Of a stretch of 64,000 bases of DNA, positions 56,101 through 64,000 are shown one piece after another. The notes beneath the pieces are model-generated. The model ran no database searches, was not told the origin of the DNA, and worked only from the letters and a program-made list of their open reading frames with translations. Position 1 is the stretch's first letter; every line of letters begins with the position of its first letter. This stretch comes from Hirsutella rhossiliensis (taxonomy: Eukaryota > Ascomycota > Sordariomycetes > Hypocreales > Ophiocordycipitaceae). A program made the translations under genes and the position numbers. The stretch is from positions 496,001 through 560,000 of the forward strand of contig NW_025408680.1 of assembly GCF_020360975.1 (NCBI RefSeq), given 5' to 3'.

Positions 56101-56753
56101 TGGAATGAATAGCCGAGCTGATGAAGGGGGGGCAGACCCTCCGGAGGACAGCCAAGCCCGGTCAGGTACTGCGTTTCCTCATAATCGTAGCTATAGCTAT
56201 AGCCGCCGGAATAGCCCTTGCCACCGGGATAGCCAATGCCACCGCCGGGGTAGCCAATATTGCCGCCAGTGAAACTACTGCCAGGGTAGCCAATGTCGCC
56301 GCCGGGGAAGCCGCCGCCGGGGTAGCCAGTGTTGCCTCCAGGGAAGCTACCACCAGGGTAGCCGGTGTTGCCACCAGGGAAACCACCGCCAGGGTAGCCA
56401 ATGTCGCCGCCGGGGAAGCCGCCGCCAGGGTAGCCAGTGTTGCCACCAGGGAAACCACCGCCAGGGTAGCCAATGTCGCCGCCGGGGAAGCCGCCGCCGG
56501 GGTAGCCAATGTCGCCGCCAGGGAAGCCGCCGCCAGGGTAGCCAGTGTTGCCTCCAGAGAATATACCACCAGGGTAGCCAGTGTTGCCGCCAGGGAAACT
56601 ACCGCCAGTGTAGCCAGTGCCCGACCCGGGGAAGCTCGAGCAAGCGCCTGAGCCGCACTGGGCGTCGCTTGTCTGCTCCTCGGGGATACTGGTAGGTAAG
56701 GCGGCGGCCAGCGGGGCCAGGAGGCCGGGGACGATGACGCTTCGCGGATGCAT
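53170..56753 (-). CDS. secreted repeat-protein/laccase fusion (multicopper oxidase)
   Basis: Exons 54,989-56,753, 54,660-54,911 and 53,170-54,596 total 3,444 nt, 1,147 residues. Intron 1 (54,912-54,988, 77 nt) has donor GTGAAG, branch GCTGAC and acceptor CTAG; its last three bases are the TAG that would otherwise end the repeat ORF. Intron 2 (54,597-54,659) has donor GTTTGT, branch GACTAAC and acceptor GCAG. Residues 1-20 are a signal peptide. Three repeat blocks follow to residue 588, then a full laccase. Copper motifs are complete: IHFHGIRQ (L1), TWYHSHF (L2), HPIHLHGHDF (L3), HCHIGWHTSEGF (L4). The residue ten after the L4 Cys is Phe, the axial position. The C-terminus DSGV is the conserved ascomycete laccase plug. 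The laccase part alone has no signal peptide, and only 26 bp would separate two genes. The two-gene model remains the alternative. Confidence 0.75.
54990..55613 (-). repeat. 8- and 11-residue GSPLGG repeats (block 3)
   Basis: About twenty units of GSPLGGEF, GSPLGSGF (24 bp) and GLGSPLGGGLN (33 bp), residues 381-588, forming a flexible Gly/Ser/Pro/Leu linker before the laccase domain. Several units are identical at DNA level (around 55,430-55,560), indicating recent expansion or contraction. The plus-strand ORFs 54,928-55,697 are shadows. Confidence 0.9.
55614..56168 (-). repeat. 13-residue LAEMGYFPQDIQY repeats (block 2)
   Basis: About fourteen tandem 13-residue units over residues 196-380. 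Consensus: hydrophobic, Ala, Glu/Gln, x, Gly, Tyr/Cys, x, Pro, Gln/Asp, Asp, Leu/Ile, x, Tyr. Examples are LAEMGYFPQDIQY, FAELGCPPQDIRY and LANQGYFPDDLRF. Units are diverged (39-bp period), so this is an old, selected repeat. It is probably a solenoid or regular stack. I do not recognise the family. Confidence 0.85.
56229..56612 (-). repeat. 12-residue Gly/Tyr repeats (block 1 of the fusion)
   Basis: About ten units of the form GGGFPGGDIGYP or GGSFPGGNTGYP (36 bp each), residues 48-171, one Tyr per unit. A Tyr-rich end YSGGYSYSYDYEE follows. The low complexity also gives long antiparallel frames (56,121-56,651 plus), which are shadows. It is similar in style to elastomeric or wall structural proteins. 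Confidence 0.9.
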
Positions 56754-56921
56754 ACTTGTTGGTGAGTTTGACGATGAGATGATTTGCGTGAAGCTCTGCC
56801 GGGGAATCGGTGACTTGGGGGAGAGCGGGCTAAGGGGCTGTTGGGAAAGGAGGAGGAAGTGGTTACTGAAGAGTGGTTGTGCTGAGGAGAGTCGAATGAT
56901 GGTTCTTGGGACAAGAGGGTG

Positions 56922-56929
56922 TATTTATA
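56922..56929 (-). promoter_or_regulatory. TATA box of the fusion gene
   Basis: TATAAATA on the minus strand, about 170 bp before ATG 56,753. A pyrimidine-rich leader (CTTCCTCCTCCTTTCCC) lies between them, a usual layout for strongly expressed fungal genes. Confidence 0.6.
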
Positions 56930-58882
56930 TGCAGGATACCAGCCATCGCAATCGGGTTCAAGATGCCCGTAGGTGGTCTATAAGCCTTGTGGTATTAAGA
57001 GACCCCCTTGGGGGCTGGTCACGGCCAAGTTGCTCCGAGGCGTACATCTTCTTCAGGCTTCAGCCTCGCCTAAAGCATTGAGCAGACATGGGAACCCGTG
57101 GCAATGCAAAGAGCAGGGCTCATTGTGCTTCGAGGAGATGGGGCGCCGTGATACCCGCCCCCCATTCATCCCGTAGACAGTTAATGAATGTTGATCGGCC
57201 ACGTGGCCGCAGCATGGTCTTGCAAGAAGTCTTAGTTAGAGATGCCACGCTGAGCCATCAAGTTGAAGAAAAAAACACCAGCCATAAATAGGCGGTGATG
57301 GGATGGTGATTGCTGAATAGGCAGGGCAGACTCAACGCAGGCGTGGAAGTTGGGTCGACGGCTCCGGCTCCCACCGAGCGGCGAATTTCAGCCAGCCATT
57401 CGGGCTGGGCCTTTCTCCGGTGGGCAAATCTGACCCGGAAGGGCCGGAAGTCTGGTTGAGATTACCGGATCGAGAATGGCAGACGGCGGTGGCTGCAGCG
57501 AGACGCGAACCCCTTTGCTTGGAAGAGTCGAGAGCGGCTGGTGGCGAATGGGCAGTTAGCATGGACCAGGGTGACCAGTGGCCCCTGGCTCACCCGGAGC
57601 GTCGGCGGCGCCCGAGACGGGAGCACCGTGGCCCTTGTCTCTTTGACCAGGTGTCCAGGCATCATGGCGGTTGTCCTCGTGCGAACCAACCCCCGATGTG
57701 AAAGCACATTGGGAGAGGCGGGGATAAACAAAGAGCCGAAGTGGGCCGCGATTTCGTTTCCCCGGTACCGTCCCTGCCTCTCCGAACGGTGCAGGCCGAG
57801 ACCAGCCCCCATGGCGTGAAATGCAGCAGGCGGCCTCTTGTCGTCTGATGGCATTGAATTATGCTGTTTCGAAATGCTGCATGCTCCTGATGAAGCACGC
57901 ACACAATGGATAGGAGCAGGCCGTTCAACTGATCGAGTTGTGATTGGGTCAGAGGATGCTCCACTTGCCGAGCTTGGTAATCCTGAGCTCGGTCACGTGC
58001 CATCGAAGTAGTCTTCTCTCCGCTCCAGTCACGTGCTGTCTTTGGCTCGAGAACTCGAGAACTCGAGAACTCGAGTCCACTTTGCAGGCGGCCGGGACTC
58101 GTGACACGACATTGCAAATCCGAGTTAAAGCAGGCGACACGACAAACGCCTCCTGTTAATGCCGACGTGTTGGGCCGTCGCGCAGTAAACGCCTAAAATC
58201 CCCCACCCAGCCACGCCACGGCTTCATGCTGCCGAGAGTCGCGAGTGGGGCTGCGTAATGCTCACACCTGACTTACTCCGTACTTGATGTCAAGCTGCGT
58301 CGAGATCGAGATGTTCCGGACAGCTGACAAATATTCTAGCTCCCCACTGAGATAATCTGATATAGGAAGAGGTATCTCTTTATTAACCGGCTATATCCAG
58401 AGACATGCCGGGCCAATATCACCCTTGCCACGGTTTGCCTGAGTATGCATAACACATCCGAGCAAGCAGTTGGCTTTGCTAGTTGGTCTCAATATTACCT
58501 CCAAAGTCTGCTTGTTACATCTTTTATTTCTTTAATAAAACCCAGCCTTTCATTAGCTTCTATCATAAGATCAGGACATCTTTCGTGCGTTTATACTCTG
58601 ACCCCTGTACGGTAGGCGGTTGGCGTCCTATATATAGACTTCATCACACAACGATCCCCGCCTCCTCGCCTGTAAGTTAATGGTTTGACTCCAAACAATC
58701 TGTCCCCACAATCCCCACCCCACCTTCATCCCCTTCCGGGTCTCACATGCTGGGCCCGGAGCGTATCTATGCTTGCTCTTTGATGGCGCTGGATCGTCCC
58801 TGCCTTCAATGCTCCCCAGCCCCGATATAGAGAATAACATCTCGACAAGATACTGGCGATAACCAACTCTCGTCTGCAGGCT
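56930..58882. other. long intergenic region, no supported gene
   Basis: Upstream of the fusion gene. ORFs up to 151 codons on both strands overlap each other and show no motif. Features seen: an 8-bp CTCGAGAA tandem repeat (58,046-58,075), several CACGTG/GTCACGTG palindromes (57,995-58,035), and CCAGCCATAAATAGGCGG near 57,278. These are possible regulatory sites but no target gene is clear on the right side. Confidence 0.45.
58046..58075. repeat. CTCGAGAA tandem repeat, 3.75 units
   Basis: A perfect 8-bp unit repeated; each unit contains the palindrome CTCGAG. Confidence 0.9.
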
Positions 58883-59069
58883 TTAGATATTGTTGCAGCC
58901 CCAGTGCACAGTATCATCATCAGCGAAGGGCGGCTCACAATCTTCATCATGGATGCGCAGGACGTCTCCGATACCCGGATGCGAAAGCGGCTCGTACTGC
59001 CACGTCGCAAGCAAGTCTGGCCGCCGTAACTCATGCCATGGGCCAAGTCCTGTATGCTTGGGCAGCGCT
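58883..59069 (-). CDS. possible terminal exon of a small gene (hypothetical)
   Basis: An open minus-strand frame ending at TAA 58,883. It reads CGCTGCCC.. with an acceptor-like CTGACAAG just upstream at about 59,070-59,077. The predicted end contains LGPWHELRRPDLL, EPLSHPGIGDVL, EDCEPPFADDD and HWGC, which looks coding (acidic, two Cys). No start exon was found, and I do not recognise the protein. It may be a relic. Confidence 0.3.
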
Positions 59070-59210
59070 TGTCAGGTAACCACGACAAAGGATACAAGGT
59101 AAATGATGCCAAGGGAGAAAGATACAATTTCTCAGTAGAGACAATTTCTAAGTTTGACAAGCCTGACGATCGACGTGGCGGCAGGTCGATTTTCATGCGT
59201 TGGCAATTAG

Positions 59211-59462
59211 TTAGTTAAATGAGACCACAAAAGAAAAAGCCCTAATTTTTACGGGACAGCAAGCAGGCACATTCATTAGCCGTACGATAATACGTTCAAG
59301 GTGCCTCGGGGCTTGCACAGGTCGTATCTTAGTCGAGAGATGGGTGCAATCAGTTAAGAATGCATCCAGGACTGGGCCCTCGTTGATTGGCCACTCAAGC
59401 GCTTCATTCGCCAATTCTTGAGCTTGAGTGAAGTACATCTCGCGCGTCATCTTCAGGGTCAA
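59211..59462 (-). CDS. hypothetical 83-residue ORF
   Basis: MTREMYFTQAQELANEALEW at the start and ACCPVKIRAF near the end give a helical, mixed-charge protein with no known motif. The frame is open upstream of the ATG to about 59,510, so it may be part of a larger or decayed gene together with the ORF at 59,540-59,829. Confidence 0.3.
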   Translation of the reverse strand: MTLKMTREMYFTQAQELANEALEWPINEGPVLDAFLTDCTHLSTKIRPVQAPRHLERIIVRLMNVPACCPVKIRAFSFVVSFN

Positions 59463-59539
59463 GGGTTTCCCTTGTCCTTCACTACACGCAGAAATTTCAA
59501 GGGGTTCAATTCCGCGTTACTGACTCTGAATATAGATTT

Positions 59540-59829
59540 CTAGCTCATCATATCGTACAGCCTGGTCAAGCAACCATGTTAGCATGACAGCGACTTCCGC
59601 CACACCTATCGATCAATAGCAATTCGATTTCTTCTCGTGAAACTCGTTGATCCCGCTTGTTCAGGATGCTAACGACTCGCAAAGCCAAGATATCCCCGAC
59701 ACCTAATAAAGTCTGCAAACCTCTCATATAAGCGATCAAAGCAAGACGGCACCGGTCCTTTGCAATCAGTTCAGAGTAGTATGTGACCATAGGCCTAAAT
59801 AAATCTTGGTAAGAAGCGGCGTTCGTCAT
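59540..59829 (-). CDS. hypothetical small helical protein
   Basis: ATG 59,829 opens a frame of about 75 codons (FRPMVTYYSELIAKDRCRL, LLGVGDILALRVVSIL) with regular helix pattern. A possible 44-nt intron (59,562-59,605: donor GTGTGG, branch GCTAAC, acceptor CCAG) leads to a short end, 81 residues in all. Unspliced it ends at 59,566. It overlaps the last 35 bp of the acetyltransferase gene in another frame. No recognisable domain. Confidence 0.3.
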
Positions 59830-60692
59830 TGGACCGCGGCCTTAAGCCCCGGCTCGCGCGAGATGGGAATATCACGTCAGAGGTAAAACGGGACAAGAAC
59901 CGCGATATTGCAGACAGCATCGAATCTCGTAGCCGAGTATTCCCGGGATCAAATATCAAGGCCTTGAGAAAGGCCGTCTCCTCGTCCGCCTGGTTGGCCG
60001 GAAGAGATACCGGCCCAATATCGACGAAGCCGAGGCCGGAGAACAATATGTAAGCCCGCGAAGCAGCCTGAACAAACAAGGGCCTGTGTGTCTTTCTGGC
60101 GAGGTCCTTCCCCCACAAAGTGAGGACCTTGGCGTAACCCCGCCCCTGATACTCTGGTGCCGTAGCCAGGATGTCAAGATGGAGGAACGGGCCGCGGCCG
60201 GCAAAGCACTTTTGTTTCCCCACGAAACTGGCCCGAGCAAGAGCTGCAAGCTTATCTGGGATCTTGGCAAAGGCCGCCACTTGCGAATCGGGACCTTTGC
60301 CGTCGGCTGCAGAGGCCATCCGATTAGGCAAGCCTGTACGAAGTAGGCACGGCGATGACCGCTTTCAACATACCACTCTCATGCAGTCCGTCTGCAGGGC
60401 CGTCTTGTTTGGTCGCATCGGCAGCAGGGGCGTCCCACTCTGCGGCCGACACAATGAGTGGACCGGAGCGCATGCCGCTCTCAGACGCTGAAATCTCTAG
60501 CACTAGGATGCGGTGACGATCGCTGGCGAGATAGCTTCGCAACATATCTTCGGCGAACCTAACGCAGCCGGAGTCTCTGGCAGACTCCCTGAGCGAGCAG
60601 AACAAGTTCCATGGCGTCTCGTCCGCCAGAGCCGCTAGCACGAGGGATGCGATAGCGGGCCCATCGGCCAAAGTTGCTTGCCTGATCTTCGT
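59795..60692 (-). CDS. GNAT-family N-acetyltransferase (start uncertain)
   Basis: Two exons, about 60,374-60,692 and 59,795-60,306, joined by a 67-nt intron with donor GTATGT, branch CCTAATC and acceptor TGCAG. Splicing joins the frames exactly. The first exon reads KIRQATLADGPAIASLVL, the usual GNAT opening. The second has the acetyl-CoA binding motif in APEYQGRGYAKVL (Q-x-x-G-x-G) and LFSGLGFVDIG near the end. No ATG is present where expected; the codon before KIRQAT is ACG (60,690-60,692). Either an upstream exon was missed or the start codon is lost. TTG at 60,671 is not a credible start. Substrate unknown; probably a small amine or amino-sugar. Confidence 0.7.
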
Positions 60693-60699
60693 CTTTGTA

Positions 60700-61690
60700 C
60701 GGCCACCGCGGGGGCCTAGACTGTGGATGGAAGCCAGATTTGACAGCTGACGGGAGGGCTCTCCCGTGGAGTCGGTTCAATGAAGTCGGATGCGGCAGAA
60801 CACCACCTAAAGCTACCCCCCCCTTTCCGCGTTGCTGAGAGGGGAAACGGGCAGCCTTTTCAATGACCAGCGGCCTGACATTACATGGCTTGCCTCTTTG
60901 TCGTGTCCATGGGGGTGATATTGACGGATGCAGCCCACATGTCACGTCGGAGGAGGGAGAGGCAGCCGCCCGTACATATAGCGGCTCGGGATGGATGCAT
61001 GTCATACAGGCATACTGTACACTCGCTTTATCACCCTGGCTGCAGGGTAAGGCCGAGTCTCTTCATGCGGGACAAATGGTCCCTATGCGCTTATTTCAAC
61101 CGTCATGCTCGCTCATGTCCGCATTGCCCCTTACCGCTTGGTACCTATGTAGTTGTCAGAGGGAGCAGACTGACGGTCTAATCCGCACACGTATAAACTC
61201 CGGTGAAAGAGGCAGGTCAGACACAAGGACTTGAGTCAGGTATCGATACAGTAGAGGAACATTGCCCTAATCGGGATACACGGGAATTGGCACTGATTCA
61301 GGGCCACCACGGGTCCCAGATTGGTATCTATTCGTATAAATACCCCTCAATGTCGCACAGATAGATAAAAACATGCATCATCGTTTGGACTCAATTGTGC
61401 CTGCCCTTATCCTTCCGCCCGCGCTCTCAGCTTGCTGAGAGTTATGAGCCCGGTTTGCGGTGCTCTTTATCCTTCGCATTCCTCTACCAACTGTGAGGCT
61501 ATCACGAATCTCAACGCACCATATATCCTTCACCCTTGGGGTTGACGCGAGGAAGAGAGCAAAATTCAGGGCAACACCCACAACTACGCAGAGTCAACGT
61601 GACGCGTGCATCCCTCGCAGGAGGTAAAACACACGATGACACTAGGCCCCAATATCAGAAGGGGAGGTGTACATCACCACACTCAAGGAA
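60700..61690. other. intergenic, no gene seen
   Basis: ORFs up to 148 codons overlap on both strands without motifs. CGTATAAATACCCC at 61,331-61,344 is a TATA-like site on the plus strand about 350 bp before the copia gag region and could belong to its (unrecognised) 5' LTR. Confidence 0.35.
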
Positions 61691-61739
61691 AGCCTTGACT
61701 GGACCCCATGGATTAGGGTATCAAATCATGGGCTCAAAC

Positions 61740-62530
61740 GCACCACATCTGGGAGTACGTTAACCCAGAAGGGACCGTGGTGCTCGAGGAGCCCTGAGGC
61801 CTAGCTGGGAAGAGCTACTCGAGAAGGTAGGGCAGAGGCCCCACCGAGGAAGCTTTCCCAACGAAGAAAATAAGTATAAGGCAGCAAGGAAGACTTCAAT
61901 GAGAAGCTTCAAGATGCCAAGGACCTCTTTAGGTACAAAGAGAAGACCTTCCAGGATCAATTGGACCGCTTCAAGGCTAGAGAAAAGCCATGATGCAGAT
62001 CGAGGAGGTGATCAAGAAGTCCATCAGTGAGGGCTCCAGGGCGAGACCCTGATACAGCTGACGCCCGGGACAAGATCAAAGAACTCAAACAGAAGGTTCT
62101 CCCTCAGCGGAGGAAGAAAAGAACCTTATCGATGAAAGGTATCATCAAATCATCAACAAGAAAGGAACCCGGGACTGGAAGGCCTGGGCAGAGCAGCTGG
62201 ACCAAGTCATCCTGGATTCAAGAGACCTAGCGGTCTCGACTATTAATGACACAAAGATTCGTCAGGACTTCCTCAAAGGGACCGAAGAATGGGACCCTAG
62301 CTGGCCCATGACGATTAGGCTGCTGGACGCACTCCTGGAGAGAACAGGACTCCCAGCAACCCCTTTGCGCACCCTGATTGCCGACTTTAAAAGGGAGGTT
62401 GGATTCAGGAAGAAAGGAAACCTCAGAAGACCCCAGGGTCAACAACGCAAACAACGCTCCAAGATCATCTGATCAGAGGACTAGGAATGGCCCAGAGGGT
62501 CACACAAGTGCCCGGCATGTAAGCAACACT
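61740..62530 (+). pseudogene. copia gag relic with zinc knuckle
   Basis: Fragments in different frames: DKIKELKQKVL near 62,070, TRDWKAWAEQLDQVILDSRD near 62,170, then IRQDFLKGTEEWDPSWP and FKREVGFRKKG. A knuckle CPACKQHW lies near 62,510. The order is typical of gag ahead of a DSG protease. Confidence 0.65.
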
Positions 62531-62541
62531 GGGTCAAAAGG

Positions 62542-63294
62542 ATGAGTGGTGGGAAAGCTGCTGGACCTTTAGAGCGATGTTCCAGAAAGACCCCGAAGGA
62601 TGGATTCCCAGGGACCACCTTAAGGAGGCCATCAACCAGCACCTTAAGGAGAACCCTTGGACAAGACCAAAGCCATGGAGTGGAAGCCAAAGCCAAAGAC
62701 ATCACAGTCCCGCAGAATAACAACAACTCGAGCAAACAGGCTAATACAGTGTCGCACGTGCATAGCACTAATACGAGTGAAGACTCTCTCGAGGACAAGG
62801 CCATCTATGATTCAGGGGCTAGCGTACATGTCTTTAACGACCTACGATGGTTCGATGAGGATACCTTCACCTGGGGATCGTCAGAAGAAGTCCGGGCAGG
62901 AGAAAACTCCCTCCAAGTCAAGGGGGTAGGCATGGCCGTTATCCCAGTGAAAAACGGGATCAATTTGAAGCTTGAGAGCAGCTACTACATCCCAGAGATG
63001 CCAACAAGTGTGTTCTCAGCTCGTCAGGGGATTGTTGCGAAGATCTATTGGAACCAGGTTAACGGCACACTCTACCATGAGCCCACAGGGCGCACTCTGG
63101 TCAGTCTGCAAGAAATTGAAGACCAATACGTTATTGCAAGCCTCTCAAAGCGGCCCCAACACAGCGTCTTTGTCACAAGCAGGGCTCCTAAGCCACCAAT
63201 GGGTGGGCAAGCAGACCTTTGGCACAGACAGCTAGGACATCCGGGGCCAGAACCCCAGCCACCTAACCAAGATGGGGGGACCGGCCACGTGTGA
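62542..63294 (+). pseudogene. copia protease and GAG-pre-integrase segment
   Basis: A frame of 250 codons. IYDSGASVHVFNDL near residues 88-101 is the aspartic protease active site (DSG). LESSYYIPEMPTSVFSA follows, as in copia proteases. LWHRQLGHPG near residue 230 is the pre-integrase His motif. Shortly after, a 1-nt indel moves the frame and the ORF ends at 63,294. Not an independent gene. Confidence 0.85.
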
Positions 63295-63910
63295 ATGCGA
63301 GGTCTGCGCAACAGGCAAGGCAAAGAGGCAGGTCTCCCGTGAGGAGCCCACTTTACGACCCAGAGGGGCCGGAGCTCAATTTAGCTTCGACTTACACCCA
63401 GGCCCGGTGGCCGGATTCGGGGGTGAAAAGTACTTTGCGCTCTTCACATGCATAACGACCAGGATGAGGTTTTATTACGCGTTGAAGAGCAAAACCGAGG
63501 TCCGAGATGCCTTCAAGAAGCTAACATCAATGCTAGAAACTCAGTACGGGATAAAACTGATCAACCTGGCTTCTGACGGAGAAAAAGCCCTTCTAACAAA
63601 GGAGCTAGTCAAATTCATCGAAGGATTGGGCATTCGGGTCTTCCAGTCAGCTCCATCCACGCCCACGCAGAATGGGCATGCAGAAAGGTCCGGGGCCGTG
63701 GTCAAAGAAAGGGCCCGGCTTATGAACCTGGACTCCCGCATCCCGGAGGAGCTCTGGACCGAGACCTACCGCACAGCAGTGTATTTGCTCAACCGTACGC
63801 CACTTAAAGGATCTGATCATAGCTGGAGAAGCCCACACGAACGATGGTGGACCTATATGAGGACCACAACCCTCTATACGGCCACATCAAGCGAGTCCAG
63901 CCGAGCATAA
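63272..63910 (+). pseudogene. copia integrase segment
   Basis: A frame of 212 codons. CEVCATGKAKRQ is the zinc-binding Cys pair. FSFDLHPGPV holds the first catalytic Asp, NLASDGEKAL the second, and GHAERSGAVV the Glu. YLLNRTPLKG is the copia hallmark. After 63,820 a frameshift moves the true frame (DLYEDHNPLYGHI, LRVFGCVAYP), which continues to the edge. The ORF's own end at 63,910 is artificial. Confidence 0.9.
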
Positions 63911-64000
63911 ATCACCTGCGTGTCTTCGGCTGTGTGGCCTACCCAATGACAATCACTGCGTTGGAGCATGTAAAGTCACATAAGACGCAGTCCCCGCTTG

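Larger units (their letters stand above)
61690..64000 (+). mobile_element. Ty1/copia retrotransposon, not RIPed, frameshifted, runs off the window
   Basis: gag-like sequence (61,740-62,530), protease and pre-integrase (62,542-63,294) and integrase (63,272 to edge) follow in copia order on the plus strand. CA/TG are normal, so RIP has not acted. Damage is by small indels: frame changes near 62,080, 62,540, 63,245 and 63,820. No LTR could be set. Reverse transcriptase and RNase H lie beyond 64,000. Confidence 0.85.

Noticed and set aside
57420..58117. Overlapping ORFs of 90-151 codons upstream of the fusion gene
   Set aside because: Several frames on both strands are open at once, typical of GC-rich intergenic DNA, with no domain or splice signals.

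Overview
The window comes from a filamentous ascomycete (Pezizomycotina-type) nuclear genome. The evidence is short GT..AG introns of 44-77 nt with CTAAC/CTGAC-like branch sites, an ascomycete-type laccase ending in DSGV, an alpha-carbonic anhydrase, a WSC protein, fungal Ty1/copia, Ty3/gypsy and Fot1/pogo elements, and a very strong repeat-induced point mutation (RIP) imprint. I cannot name the species.

Positions 1 to about 39,230 are a gene-free, heavily RIPed block of nested transposons. CpA/TpG dinucleotides are almost absent while CpG survives, so old proteins remain partly readable with Gln and Trp codons turned into stops. From the left: a Ty1/copia element (minus strand, 1-3729, cut by the window edge) lies in a Ty3/gypsy element (3730-8167). 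That element is cut by the 5' LTR of a second copy of the same gypsy family (8168 to about 17,600), which itself carries a 1,854-bp Fot1/pogo transposon (12,866-14,719). From 17,600 to 24,434 there is mostly unidentified degenerate sequence. A short LTR element with perfect target duplications lies at 24,435-26,307. A minus-strand gypsy element follows (about 26,308-39,230), split by a complete 6,981-bp gypsy element (30,361-37,341, 186-bp LTRs, 5-bp target duplication TATAC). Two copies of a ~567-bp solo-LTR-like element (5075-5641; 28,458-29,025) have perfect 5-bp target duplications.

Positions 39,231-44,660 are a transition zone that is only lightly RIPed: minisatellites, an un-RIPed copy of the 8168 LTR (40,624-41,014), the 3' end of another copia element, and a family of small inverted-repeat elements starting TCCCTTTGA. 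Two small secreted-protein genes sit here: a WSC-domain protein (42,275-42,730) and a Kex2-type repeat precursor candidate (43,550-43,993).

Positions 47,060-60,700 are ordinary, GC-richer genic DNA: an MFS transporter with two introns, a decayed amidinotransferase pseudogene, a secreted alpha-carbonic anhydrase, a laccase, a long Gly/Tyr-rich repeat protein, and a GNAT acetyltransferase. The laccase and the repeat protein appear to be one gene: the TAG that seems to end the repeat ORF is exactly the end of a 77-nt intron, and splicing gives an uninterrupted 1,147-residue secreted protein. It would carry three different repeat blocks in front of a complete four-motif laccase. This tethered, possibly self-cross-linking oxidase is the most interesting object in the window.

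From about 61,690 to the right edge is a Ty1/copia element (plus strand), not RIPed but broken by several frameshifts.
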